A stretch of DNA of 64,000 nt from DASRIA01 sp963724065 (GTDB taxonomy: Bacteria > Actinomycetota > Thermoleophilia > Solirubrobacterales > JBBDJG01): assembly GCA_963724065.1 (NCBI GenBank), contig CAVRTB010000002.1, positions 372,001-436,000 on the forward strand, written 5' to 3'. Within the stretch, counting starts at the first letter, position 1; each line of letters begins with the position of its first letter. A program made the translations under genes and the position numbers. The notes beneath the pieces were generated by a model that did no database searches, was not told where the DNA came from, and saw only the letters and a program-made list of their open reading frames with translations. Shown one piece after another: positions 1-9,091 of this stretch.

Positions 1-759
1 CGCTACTTGCGAGAGTGGGTCGCGTTCCACAAGGTCGTGGGAGTCGAGCGGTTCCACCTGTATGACAACCGCTCCGACGACGAGCATCGTGAGGCGCTCG
101 CGCCCTACATCGCGGAGGGGACGGTCGCGCCGGTCGACTGGCCGCTGTTCCCCGGTCAGGTGCAGGCGTACGACGACTGCCTCGAGCGGCATCGCGAGGA
201 CTCCCGCTGGATCGCGTTCGTCGACATCGACGAGTTCCTGTTCTCACCGGCCGGGCGGCCGCTGCCGGAGGTCCTCGAGCGCTACGAGCGCTGGTCGGGC
301 GTCGGGGTGAACCGGGTCACGTTCGGCACCTCGGGGCACGAGACGCCCCCCGCCGGCCTCGCGGTCGAGAGCTTCACCCGACGACTCGACTTCCCGGACG
401 CGCGCCTGCCCGCGGTCAAGAGCATCGTCGACCCGCGCAGGGCCGTGCGGGCGCTCGGCCCACACCACTTCGAGTACGAGGAGGGGCACGCTGTGGACGA
501 GGCCGAGGTCCCCCTCGAGTTTCAGCGCGCCGTCACGGAAACGTGCGACAGGCTCCGGGTCAACCACTACTTCACGCGCTCGGAGCAGGAGCGCTACGCG
601 AAGCTGCACCGGCTGCGCGCCGGCGGCGGCGGCTTGCGCCCGGAGGTGATCCGGGCCGGACAGGGCATCCGGGAGGACGTGCGCTTCGGGGCGCCCGACG
701 ACGCGATCCTCCGGTACCTCCCCGCGCTGCGCGCCGAGCTCGAGCGCGTCGGCGCTTAG
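1..759 (+). CDS. GT92-like glycosyltransferase, 5' partial
   Basis: The reading frame is open from base 1, and the first residues (RYLREWVAFHKVVGVERF) match the segment that normally follows the KNE motif of GT92/DUF23 glycosyltransferases, so the real start lies upstream of the window. A DIDEF motif near residue 75 is the expected DxD-type metal/nucleotide-sugar site. The protein then carries conserved H/F-rich segments (HHFEYEEGHAVDE, VNHYFTRS) and ends in a short helix. It probably transfers a sugar from a nucleotide donor in the cytoplasm. It precedes the main glycan operon but is separated from it by a - strand gene. Family assignment is fairly secure; substrate unknown. Confidence 0.75.
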   Translation, partial: RYLREWVAFHKVVGVERFHLYDNRSDDEHREALAPYIAEGTVAPVDWPLFPGQVQAYDDCLERHREDSRWIAFVDIDEFLFSPAGRPLPEVLERYERWSGVGVNRVTFGTSGHETPPAGLAVESFTRRLDFPDARLPAVKSIVDPRRAVRALGPHHFEYEEGHAVDEAEVPLEFQRAVTETCDRLRVNHYFTRSEQERYAKLHRLRAGGGGLRPEVIRAGQGIREDVRFGAPDDAILRYLPALRAELERVGA

Positions 760-780
760 TACGCGCGGCCGTACCAGCTC

Positions 781-1170
781 TCAGCCGGCCGCGAGCGCGG
801 CGTCCGCATCAGCGTAGAAACGCATCCGGGCCACCTTGCCGCGGTCCATCTCGCAGACCCAGGCGGCCGGCTGGTCGAGCATCACGCCGCTCGATCGCCC
901 CCGCGCATGGAAGCGCCCCACCACCAGCACGCGGTGCTCGTCGAGGTCGCGAGCCTCGTAGGCGTCGATCCGGAAGTCGTCCCAGTCCTCGCCCATGTCC
1001 TCGAGCCACCGGCGCAGGCCCTCGTGACCGCGGTAGACGGAGCCTTCGAGCACGGCCCGGGCAGGCACCAGCTCGACGTCCGCGCGGAGCGTCGCGAGCA
1101 TGGCCTCGACATCGCGCCGGTTGAGGGCTGCGAGGCCTGCCCGGATGGTCTCGACGTCTGCCTGCGACAT
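781..1170 (-). CDS. SnoaL-like / NTF2-fold protein
   Basis: This 129-residue protein has the size and layout of SnoaL-like NTF2-fold proteins: an N-terminal helix with LAALNRRDVEAML, a central YRGHEGLRRWLEDM segment, and C-terminal beta strands ending in ARMRFYADADAALAAG. Such proteins are small cone-shaped folds that act as isomerases, hydrolases or ligand binders. It is convergent with the glycosyltransferase upstream and divergent from the glycan operon. Its start is an ATG at 1170. Nothing in the sequence tells what it binds. Confidence 0.75.
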   Translation of the reverse strand: MSQADVETIRAGLAALNRRDVEAMLATLRADVELVPARAVLEGSVYRGHEGLRRWLEDMGEDWDDFRIDAYEARDLDEHRVLVVGRFHARGRSSGVMLDQPAAWVCEMDRGKVARMRFYADADAALAAG

Positions 1171-1495
1171 GCCTGCCAGGGAGGAGTATCGCGCTTGGGG
1201 GCGGTCGGCGAGCGATGCCCGGGAGCCGGCCGCAACGGCCCTCGAAGCCGCATCGCAATGCGGCTTGACGGGTAGCGCAGGGGGCGCTTCATCGCTACGA
1301 TGAAAGCTGTGCGGTCCCCGGACCGTGCGGAGCAGGCTTACAGCAGGGAGACGGCGCCGCCGGCGATTCGGTGAGGCGCTTGGACAAAATTCGCAATTGG
1401 TACCCTAGCCAGGCCCCTCCGAGCGAGATTCCGGGGACTCGGTTACACGGGGCTGCGGGAGGGACGCAGGGATTTTCAACCTCGAGAGTCATCGA
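1171..1495. other. Intergenic gap before the glycan operon
   Basis: This is the 325-bp divergent gap between the SnoaL-like gene and the GH-GT2 fusion. It has no convincing ORF or RNA gene. The stretch around 1380-1406 is the most AT-rich part and contains TTGGAC followed 15 bases later by TACCCT, a weak promoter-like pair that could drive the downstream operon. The spacing is short and the call is tentative. No strong Shine-Dalgarno sequence precedes the GTG at 1496. Confidence 0.35.
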
Positions 1496-4216
1496 GTGAC
1501 GCGCGCGGGCCGAAGGGACTCCGGTATCCCGGCGCCAGCCTCCGCTGATCGGCTCAAAGCCCATGGCAAAGCGGTTTTTCTGGGTGATCAGAAGATCCAC
1601 GTGCGAGGCGTCACGTACGGAACGTTCCGTCCCGACGAGGATGGCGGCGACTTCCCCGCCGTAGAGGCGGTCGCCGAGGACTTCGCCGGCATGGCCGCGC
1701 ACGGGGTGAACTCGGTGCGCACTTATACCGTCCCCCCGCGGTGGCTGCTCGACCTCGCCCACGCGAACGGCCTCTGGGTGATGGTCGGCATCCCCTGGGA
1801 GCAGCACATCACCTTCCTGAACGACCGCCGGCGGGTGGCGGCGATCGAGCGGGGCGTGAGCGAGGCGGTGCGCTCCTGTGCGGGCCATCCCGCGGTGCTC
1901 TGCTACGCGATCGGCAACGAGGTTCCCGCGTCGATCGTGCGCTGGCACGGCCGGCAGCGGACGGAGCGGTTCCTCAAGCGCCTCTACGACGCCGCGAAGC
2001 GCGAGGACCCCGAGGCGCTCGTCACGTACGTCAACTACCCCAGCACGGAGTACCTCCAACTGCCGTTCATCGACCTCGTCTGCTTCAACGTCTTCCTCGA
2101 GTCGGGCCCCCAGTTCGAGTCTTACCTCGCGCGCCTCCAGAACATCGCCGGCGACCGGCCGCTGCTCGTCACGGAGGCCGGCCTCGACTCCCTGCGTAAC
2201 TCGGAGGAGGCCCAGGCCAAGGCGCTCGACTGGCAGGTACGTACAGCCTTCTCGGGGGGATGCTCCGGGATGTTCGTCTTCTCGTGGACCGACGAATGGC
2301 ATCGCGGCGGCGCCGACATCGACGACTGGGCCTTCGGTCTCGTGGACCGCGACCGCTCCCCGAAGCAGGCGCTCGCGACGGTCGGGAAGGCGTTTTCCGA
2401 GACGCCTTTCAGGGCGGACCCGGCCTGGCCGCGGATCTCGGTGGTGGTGTGTGCCTACAACAGCGAGGGCACGCTGAACAGCTGCTTCGACGGGCTGCAG
2501 GCGCTCGAGTACCCGGACTACGAGGTGATCGTCGTCAACGACGGGTCGACCGACCGCACGGACGAGATCACCGAGGAGTACGGCTTCCGCCTGATCAGCA
2601 CGGAGAACCAGGGCCTCGCGAACGCGCGCAACGAGGGACTGCACGCCGCTTCGGGCGAGATCGTCGCGTACATGGACGCCGACGCGCGGCCGGACCCGCA
2701 CTGGCTCGCGCATCTCGCGACCGCCTTCCTCAAGAGCTCCCACGCCGGGATCGGCGGCCCGAACATCCCGCCCCCCAACGACGGAGAGGTCGCCGAGTGC
2801 GTCGCGAACGCCCCGGGCGGGCCCATCCACGTGCTGCTCTCCGACGAGATCGCAGAGCACATCCCCGGCTGCAACATGGCCTTCTGGAAGTCGAGCCTGC
2901 TGGCGATCGGCGGCTTCGACTCGCAGTTCTGCATCGCCGGCGACGACGTCGACATCTGCTGGCGGCTCCAGCAGCAGGGCTGGACCGTCGGATTCAGCCC
3001 CGGCGCCGTGGTCTGGCACCACCGCCGCGACCACATGCGTGCCTACTACAAGCAGCAGTTCGAGTACGGCAAGGCCGAGGCCCTGCTCGAGCGCAAGTGG
3101 CCCGAGCGCTACAACCGCGTCGGGCACCTCGCCTGGGCCGGCCGGGTCTACGGCGCGCCCCCCTCGAAGCTCTTCACCAGCCGTTGGAAGATCTACTACG
3201 GCACCTGGGGAACGGGCCTTTTCCAGTCCGTCTACCAACCGGCGCCCGGCATCCTCGGATCGCTGCCGCTGATGCCCGAGTGGTACCTGATCATCGCTGG
3301 GCTCGCGGGCATCTCGGCGCTCGGCGCACTGTGGTCTCCGCTGTTGCTCGCGCTCCCGTTCCTGATCGCCGCGATCCTCGCGCTCGTATACAAGGCGACG
3401 CTCGGCGGCATGCACGGCTCGGTCTGCGCTGCGGGCCACTCACGTTTGGGACGCTGGCGAATGCGCCTGCGCACGGGTCTGCTCTACATGCTCCAGCCCG
3501 CCGCGCGACTCGGCGGTCGCCTGCGGTTCGGCCTGTCGCCCTGGCGGCGGCGCTCGGCCCCCCGGCTCGGCCTTCCTGTCCCGCGGACCCGGAGCATCTG
3601 GAGCGAGACCTGGCACGCGCCGGACGAGCGCATCGCGCGGCTCGACAAGGCGCTGCGCCGCGTCGGCGGGGTGGTCTTCTCCGGCGGCGACTACGAGCGC
3701 TGGGATCTCTACGTGCGAGGCGGCATGCTCGGCTCGATGCGCCTGCGTGTCGCGGTCGAGGAGCACGGTGCCGGCCGCCAACTGGTGCGCATCCGCTCCT
3801 GGCCGCGGTTCTCGCGGATCGGAGCAGGTGTCGCGCTCGGCTTCGCGGCGCTCGCCGTGGGGGCCGCGCTCGACGGCGTCTGGGTCGCGGCCGCAGTCCT
3901 CGGCGTCGCGGTGGTGGCGATCCTCGGATCGACGATCCAGGACTGCGCCACGGCTGCCGGGGTGCTGCGCATCGCGCTCGCCGAGGAAGAGGAGCACGCC
4001 GGCCGCGACCTCGCCCCGCGCTCCCCGGAGCCGGTCGTGCGACCCGAGCCGCGCGTCGCGGGCAACGCCCTCGTCCCCGCCGTCGACGTGAACCACGCCC
4101 ACAACGGCGGCCCGGCGAACGGCGTCACCGACCTGGGATGGCGCAACGGCAACGCGGTTCCATCACCTCTGGGCCTTGCTGATCGAGGTCTTGACGTGAC
4201 GAACCGGGAGGAGTGA
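1496..4216 (+). CDS. Glycoside hydrolase-GT2 glycosyltransferase fusion, membrane protein
   Basis: The 906-residue protein joins two enzymes. Residues ~25-305 form a GH2/GH5-type TIM barrel with the expected acids: E142 in GNEVP (acid/base) and E227 in TEAG (nucleophile). Residues ~314-560 form a GT2 domain starting ISVVVCAYN, with a DxD-type site (D394/D396 in MDADARPD) and a GDDVDICWR acceptor-side motif. Hydrophobic stretches near 595-645 and 780-820 look like membrane segments, and the tail is polar. The GTG at 1496 is the first start in frame. It is followed 10 bases later by an ABC exporter gene, so it may trim and extend an exported glycan at the membrane. Donor and linkage are unknown. 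Confidence 0.8.
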   Translation: MTRAGRRDSGIPAPASADRLKAHGKAVFLGDQKIHVRGVTYGTFRPDEDGGDFPAVEAVAEDFAGMAAHGVNSVRTYTVPPRWLLDLAHANGLWVMVGIPWEQHITFLNDRRRVAAIERGVSEAVRSCAGHPAVLCYAIGNEVPASIVRWHGRQRTERFLKRLYDAAKREDPEALVTYVNYPSTEYLQLPFIDLVCFNVFLESGPQFESYLARLQNIAGDRPLLVTEAGLDSLRNSEEAQAKALDWQVRTAFSGGCSGMFVFSWTDEWHRGGADIDDWAFGLVDRDRSPKQALATVGKAFSETPFRADPAWPRISVVVCAYNSEGTLNSCFDGLQALEYPDYEVIVVNDGSTDRTDEITEEYGFRLISTENQGLANARNEGLHAASGEIVAYMDADARPDPHWLAHLATAFLKSSHAGIGGPNIPPPNDGEVAECVANAPGGPIHVLLSDEIAEHIPGCNMAFWKSSLLAIGGFDSQFCIAGDDVDICWRLQQQGWTVGFSPGAVVWHHRRDHMRAYYKQQFEYGKAEALLERKWPERYNRVGHLAWAGRVYGAPPSKLFTSRWKIYYGTWGTGLFQSVYQPAPGILGSLPLMPEWYLIIAGLAGISALGALWSPLLLALPFLIAAILALVYKATLGGMHGSVCAAGHSRLGRWRMRLRTGLLYMLQPAARLGGRLRFGLSPWRRRSAPRLGLPVPRTRSIWSETWHAPDERIARLDKALRRVGGVVFSGGDYERWDLYVRGGMLGSMRLRVAVEEHGAGRQLVRIRSWPRFSRIGAGVALGFAALAVGAALDGVWVAAAVLGVAVVAILGSTIQDCATAAGVLRIALAEEEEHAGRDLAPRSPEPVVRPEPRVAGNALVPAVDVNHAHNGGPANGVTDLGWRNGNAVPSPLGLADRGLDVTNREE

Positions 4217-4226
4217 GACCGCAGTA

Positions 4227-6611
4227 GTGAGAGTCCCGTTCCTGCGACGACGCAAGCGGAACGAGGTCGGGGCCTGGGACCAGTGGAAGATCTTTCCTCG
4301 GGCTCTTCCCTACCTCAAGCCCTACCGCCGGCTCGTCATCGTCTCCCTGATATTGACGGTCACCGGCGCCGCCGTGGGCCTCGCGGGCCCATGGCCGCTG
4401 GCGATCGTGATCGACGACGTGATCCTCGGCGGCGAGCCCGACGCCTCCCCACCCGGCATCCTCCAGCCGCTCTTCGGGAGCGACCCGAATCCGTACAAGC
4501 TGCTCGTCTTCATCGTCGCGCTCGGGTTCCTGATCTCGACGGTGGACCATGGCGTGCGCGTATTCAGCGACTACGTGAACGCCAAGATCGAGCAGAACAT
4601 GGTGCTCGACCTGCGCAGCGACCTCTTCGAGCATGTGACGAAGCTGTCGCTGACGTATCACGACGAGCGCCACACGGGAATGCTGATGAGCCTGATCAAC
4701 AACCAGGCCTCCGCGCTCGGCGCGATCATGATGTCGTTCCCCCCGATCGCCGAGAGCGTCCTGATGCTGATCGGCATGCTGATCATCGCGCTGCTGATCG
4801 ACTGGCAGGTGACGCTCGTATCGCTGATCTGCATCCCGTTCCTCTACTGGGCGATCGGCCTCTACGGGACACGCATCGTGCCGCGCATCCAACGGGTGCA
4901 GAGCCTCGAGCTGCGGTCTCTCGCGATCGTGTTCGAGGCCATGACGATGCTGCGGGTGATCGTCTCCTTCGGCCGTCGCCGGCTCGAGCACTACCGCTTC
5001 ACGACCCAGGGCAAGACGGCCGTCGACGCGCGCGTGCGGCTCACCGTCCACCAGACGATGTTCTCGCTCGGGGTCTCGACGGCGATTGCGCTCGGCACCG
5101 CGATCGTGCTGGGCTTCGGCGCCTACCACGTGCTCCAGAACAAGATCACCCTCGGTCAGATGACGATCCTGATCTCCTACATCGCGGCGGTCTACCAGCC
5201 GCTCACCTCGATCAGCGAGACGATCGGCAACCTGCACCAGAGCTTCGTGTTCCTGAACGCCTCGATGTCGATCCTCGCCGAGAAGCCGGAGGTCGTCGAG
5301 CGACCGGGCGCGCTCGACATCGGGCGCTCCGGCGGGGCCGTCGCGTTCGAGAATGCGAGCTTCTCCTACAAGGGCCGCGAGGGCACCCTGAAGGACATCA
5401 CGTTCAGTTGCAAGGGTGGCGACCGCGTGGCGATCGTCGGTCCTACGGGGGCCGGCAAGACGACGCTCATGAACCTGCTGGTGCGCTTCTACGATCCAAA
5501 GACGGGGATCATCAGGATCGACGGGCACGACACCCGTGACCTGACGCTCGACTGCCTGCGCGACCAGTTCAGCCTCGTGATGCAGACGCCGCTCCTGTTC
5601 TCGGGCTCGATCGCCGACAACATCCGCTACGGCAAGCTGGACGCGACGATGGACGAGATCGTCGCGGCCGCCGAGTCGGCGAACTGCCACGAGTTCATCT
5701 CGAGCTTCCCGCGGGGCTACGACACCGAGCTCGGCGAGGGCGGCGCGCAGCTGTCCGGCGGCGAGCGACAGCGGATCGCCGTCGCGCGCGCGTTCATCCG
5801 CGGCGCGCCGATCCTGATCCTCGACGAGCCGACGTCGGCAATCGACTCCAAGACCGAGGAGGTGATCCTCGACGCGATCGAGAACCTGATGGTCGGGCGG
5901 ACGTCGTTCATGATCGCCCACCGCCTCTCGACCGTGCGCGACGCCAACCTGATCCTGGTTTTGAACCACGGCGAGCTGGTGGAGCATGGCTCCCACGAAG
6001 CGCTGCTCGCCCGCAAGGGCCTCTACTACCAGCTCTACGAAGCGCAGACGGGGCGCGCAGCCGCGATCGAGGCGGAGTACGCGCAGGCCGCGCTCGCGGG
6101 CGGCGACGCCGAGCGCGGTGTCTCGGACATCATCGCGGAGGTCGCCACGGCCGAAGCGCTGGCGCGCTACGAGGGCATCGCTCCGGCCGAGCCGGCCGAG
6201 CCGCCGGGCGACGGGAACGGCGCCGCCGTCGACTCCGGCGACGGGGATCACGAGCCCGACGCCCCGCCGGCGCGCGGCCCGGGCCTGTGGGCGCCGCTCG
6301 TGCCACAGCCCGGCGGGCACGCCGCCCCCGGAGTGCCACCGGCTGCGGCGCCAAACGGAGAGTCGAGCCCCAACGGCGGTCATGCAAACGGTGATCAGGC
6401 CGAGATGACCGAGAAGGTGATCGAGACGCTCACGGACGCGGTCCGCCAGCGCATCCGGGGAGCGCTCGACCCCGGCACGTCCGGCGGCACCGAGGCAGAC
6501 CGGCGCCAGCATCCGGGCGTCGACACGGGCAAGACCGTGCCCCCCGAGAGCACCGAGGAAGACGGAGGCGACGGTGCGACCGGGCCTCCTCCGCATCCGG
6601 CGGGCGATTGA
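4227..6611 (+). CDS. ABC exporter, fused permease and ATPase
   Basis: This is a 794-residue half-transporter of the MsbA/lipid-A-exporter type. The N-terminal ~330 residues hold six membrane helices. The ATPase domain has Walker A GPTGAGKTT at 405, the signature LSGGERQR at 509 and Walker B ILILDEPTS at 529-537, followed by an AHRLSTV switch. Unusually, about 190 residues rich in A, P, G and charged residues follow the ATPase (from ~600), probably disordered. It starts with GTG 10 bases after the GH-GT2 gene and its stop overlaps the next start (TTGA). It likely exports the lipid-linked or free glycan built by its neighbours and probably acts as a homodimer. Confidence 0.88.
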   Translation: MRVPFLRRRKRNEVGAWDQWKIFPRALPYLKPYRRLVIVSLILTVTGAAVGLAGPWPLAIVIDDVILGGEPDASPPGILQPLFGSDPNPYKLLVFIVALGFLISTVDHGVRVFSDYVNAKIEQNMVLDLRSDLFEHVTKLSLTYHDERHTGMLMSLINNQASALGAIMMSFPPIAESVLMLIGMLIIALLIDWQVTLVSLICIPFLYWAIGLYGTRIVPRIQRVQSLELRSLAIVFEAMTMLRVIVSFGRRRLEHYRFTTQGKTAVDARVRLTVHQTMFSLGVSTAIALGTAIVLGFGAYHVLQNKITLGQMTILISYIAAVYQPLTSISETIGNLHQSFVFLNASMSILAEKPEVVERPGALDIGRSGGAVAFENASFSYKGREGTLKDITFSCKGGDRVAIVGPTGAGKTTLMNLLVRFYDPKTGIIRIDGHDTRDLTLDCLRDQFSLVMQTPLLFSGSIADNIRYGKLDATMDEIVAAAESANCHEFISSFPRGYDTELGEGGAQLSGGERQRIAVARAFIRGAPILILDEPTSAIDSKTEEVILDAIENLMVGRTSFMIAHRLSTVRDANLILVLNHGELVEHGSHEALLARKGLYYQLYEAQTGRAAAIEAEYAQAALAGGDAERGVSDIIAEVATAEALARYEGIAPAEPAEPPGDGNGAAVDSGDGDHEPDAPPARGPGLWAPLVPQPGGHAAPGVPPAAAPNGESSPNGGHANGDQAEMTEKVIETLTDAVRQRIRGALDPGTSGGTEADRRQHPGVDTGKTVPPESTEEDGGDGATGPPPHPAGD

Positions 6612-9091
6612 CCGCGAGGCCCGACAACCCCTCCAAGAAGGTCGTCCTGCTCGGCATGATGACCAGGATCCCGGTGGCGGGAGTGGTCTGGCAGACCATC
6701 CACTACCTGCTCGGCCTCGAGCGCCTCGGTTATGAGGCGTACTACGTCGAGACCCATGCGCGCACACCGGGAATGCTGATGGAGCGCGAGGAAGACGACA
6801 GCTCCGTGCAAGCGGCCACGTTCGTAGACGGGATCATGCGCCGCTTCGGGTTCAGCGACCGCTGGGCATTCGTCGCGCTGCACGACGACGACCGCTGCTT
6901 CGGCATGAGCGAGGTCCAGTTGCGGCGCCTCTACGGAGAGGCGCTGTGCATGATCAACCTGCACGGTGGGACCGAGCCGCGGCCGGAGCTCTACGCGACG
7001 GACCGCCTCGTCTATCTGGAGACGGACCCGGTCCAGTTGCAGACGGAGTTGCACCACGGCCTTCAGGCGTCGTTCGACTTCCTCGAGCCGCACTGCTCCT
7101 TTTTCACGTATGCGGAGAACTACGGCAGCCCCGACTGCAAGCTGCCAAAGCAGGACCGGTTCCCGTTCCATCCCACCCGCCAGCCCGTGATCATGGATTT
7201 CTGGCGCGGGCGCGGGCGAGCGGGCGAGCGGTTCACCACCGTCGGCAACTGGCGCCAGCCGTGGCGCGAGATCGAGCTCGACGGCGAGCGCTACAGCTGG
7301 AGCAAGCACCACGAGTTCATGAAGGTGCTCGACCTGCCGCAGCGCACGTCGCAGCCGTTCGAGCTGGCGCTCTCGAGCTACGAGCCGGAGGACAAGCACA
7401 TGCTCGAGGACCACGGCTGGCAAGTGCGGCATGCGCTCGACTTCTCCGTCGACCCGGACGACTACCGCGACTACGTGACCAACTCGCGCGGCGAGTTCAC
7501 CGTCGCGAAGGACCAAAACGTGCGCCTGCGCACCGGCTGGTTCAGCGACCGCAGCATCACCTACCTCGCGGCCGGGCGCCCCGTGATCAGCCAGGACACC
7601 GGCTTCTCCAACGTCTTCCCGACCGGAGAGGGACTGTTCGGCTTCTCGACGACGGACGAGGCCCTGGCCGCAGTCGAGGCGATCAACTCCGACTACGAGC
7701 GTCACAGCCGCGCGGCGGAAGAGATCGCGCGCGAGTACTTCGCGCACGACGTGGTCCTCGGCCGCCTGCTCGAGGACGTCGGCGTGGACCTCTGTAGCGG
7801 AGGTGGCTACAGCATCACGCGCGCGGGCACCGCTCCCTTCCCGCCGGACCTCGTGCTCGAGCCGGTGTCGCGGCGCCCGACGCGGCTCGCCCCCGAGACG
7901 GAGGCCCTGATCTCGGCGCGCCCGATCCCCGCGCACGCGCCCCGGCCGTGGCCCGGGTGCCCGCCCGCAAGCATCGTGATGACCTCACACGACAACCTGC
8001 TGTTCACGCGTATGTGCGTCGAGAGCGTGCTCGCGTGCACCGAGTACCCGGACCACGAGCTGATCGTCGTCGACAACGGCTCGACGGACGGCACACGGGA
8101 GTACCTCACGGACCTGACGCGCCGCAATCCCCACGTGCGGGTCGTGCTGAACCCGGGCAACGCCGGCTTCGCGCGCGCGTGCAACCAGGGGCTCGCGCTC
8201 GCCGACGGCGACCTGCTGATACTGCTCAACGACGACACGCTCGTGACGCCCGGCTGGTTGCCGCGCCTGACAGCTCCGCTGCGTGACCGCGCGATCGGAC
8301 TCGCCGGCGCTGTGACGAACCGCATCGGCAACGAGGCGCAGGTCCCGGCGACCTACCGGACCTGGGGGGAGCTGCGGGATTTCGCCGCGACGCGCGCACA
8401 CTCCCATGCCGGCGCGGTGTTCGACATCGGCACGCTGACGATGTTCTGCCTGGCGATGCGGCGGGATGCCTGGGAGCGCATCGGCCCGCTCGACCAGCGC
8501 TTCGAGATCGGCATGCTGGAGGACGACGACTACTCCCGGCGTGCACGCGAAGCCGGCTACCGCCTGGTGTGCGCGGAGGACGCCTTCGTGCACCACTTCG
8601 GGGAGACCTCCTTCGGCAAGCTGGTCCCCACCGGCCGCTACGGCGAGATCCTCGACGAGAACAAGCGACGCTTCGAGGAGAAGTGGGGCGAGCCGTGGCA
8701 ACCGTACGAGCGGCGCCCGAACCCGGAATACGAGGCCCTGCGCGACCGCATCCAGCAGATCGTCGCCGGGTCGGTGCCCGCGGACGCGACCGTGCTCGTG
8801 GTCAGCAAGGGCGACCCCGCGATGCTGGAGCTCGGGGGGCGGCGCGGGCGCCACTTCCCTGCGGCGGCGGACGGCACCTGGGCAGGTCACCACCCCGCCG
8901 ACAGCGGGGAGGCGGTCGCGAGCCTGGAGGCGATGCGCGAGGCGGGCGGAGAGTTCATCGTCTTCCCGCGGACCGGCATGTGGTGGCTCGAGCACTACGA
9001 GGGCCTCCAGCAGCACCTCGAGAGCCGTTATGACGCCGTCGTGCGAGACGACGTTTGCGTCATCTTCGCGCTCAACGGGCACCGGCCGTGA
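6608..9091 (+). CDS. Three-part glycosyltransferase: GT-like, GT2 and SKGD/WWL module
   Basis: The 827-residue protein has three parts. Residues ~10-400 match the ~385-residue GT-like family also seen at 21932, 26632 and 29063 (landmarks YGSPDCKLP, GWFSDRS, YLAAGRPV, QDTGF). Residues ~453-690 are a GT2 domain (IVMTSHDN, VVDNGSTDGT, LLNDDT) of the rhamnosyltransferase-like type. The last ~95 residues carry the SKGD...HFP...WWLEHYEG module. The start is TTG at 6608, overlapping the stop of the ABC gene, and the stop overlaps the next GTG, so translation is probably coupled. It is probably a bifunctional polymer-building enzyme in the cytoplasm. Confidence 0.8.
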   Translation: MTARPDNPSKKVVLLGMMTRIPVAGVVWQTIHYLLGLERLGYEAYYVETHARTPGMLMEREEDDSSVQAATFVDGIMRRFGFSDRWAFVALHDDDRCFGMSEVQLRRLYGEALCMINLHGGTEPRPELYATDRLVYLETDPVQLQTELHHGLQASFDFLEPHCSFFTYAENYGSPDCKLPKQDRFPFHPTRQPVIMDFWRGRGRAGERFTTVGNWRQPWREIELDGERYSWSKHHEFMKVLDLPQRTSQPFELALSSYEPEDKHMLEDHGWQVRHALDFSVDPDDYRDYVTNSRGEFTVAKDQNVRLRTGWFSDRSITYLAAGRPVISQDTGFSNVFPTGEGLFGFSTTDEALAAVEAINSDYERHSRAAEEIAREYFAHDVVLGRLLEDVGVDLCSGGGYSITRAGTAPFPPDLVLEPVSRRPTRLAPETEALISARPIPAHAPRPWPGCPPASIVMTSHDNLLFTRMCVESVLACTEYPDHELIVVDNGSTDGTREYLTDLTRRNPHVRVVLNPGNAGFARACNQGLALADGDLLILLNDDTLVTPGWLPRLTAPLRDRAIGLAGAVTNRIGNEAQVPATYRTWGELRDFAATRAHSHAGAVFDIGTLTMFCLAMRRDAWERIGPLDQRFEIGMLEDDDYSRRAREAGYRLVCAEDAFVHHFGETSFGKLVPTGRYGEILDENKRRFEEKWGEPWQPYERRPNPEYEALRDRIQQIVAGSVPADATVLVVSKGDPAMLELGGRRGRHFPAAADGTWAGHHPADSGEAVASLEAMREAGGEFIVFPRTGMWWLEHYEGLQQHLESRYDAVVRDDVCVIFALNGHRP

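Noticed and set aside
1295..3439. Very long open frame on the - strand (714 codons) opposite the GH-GT2 fusion
   Set aside because: It is the mirror of a clear two-domain enzyme on the + strand. In GC-rich coding sequence such antisense frames are common, and its protein has no recognisable motif.
4125..6767. 880-codon - strand frame opposite the ABC exporter
   Set aside because: It lies opposite conserved Walker and signature motifs, is rich in R, D and A, and shows no family features.
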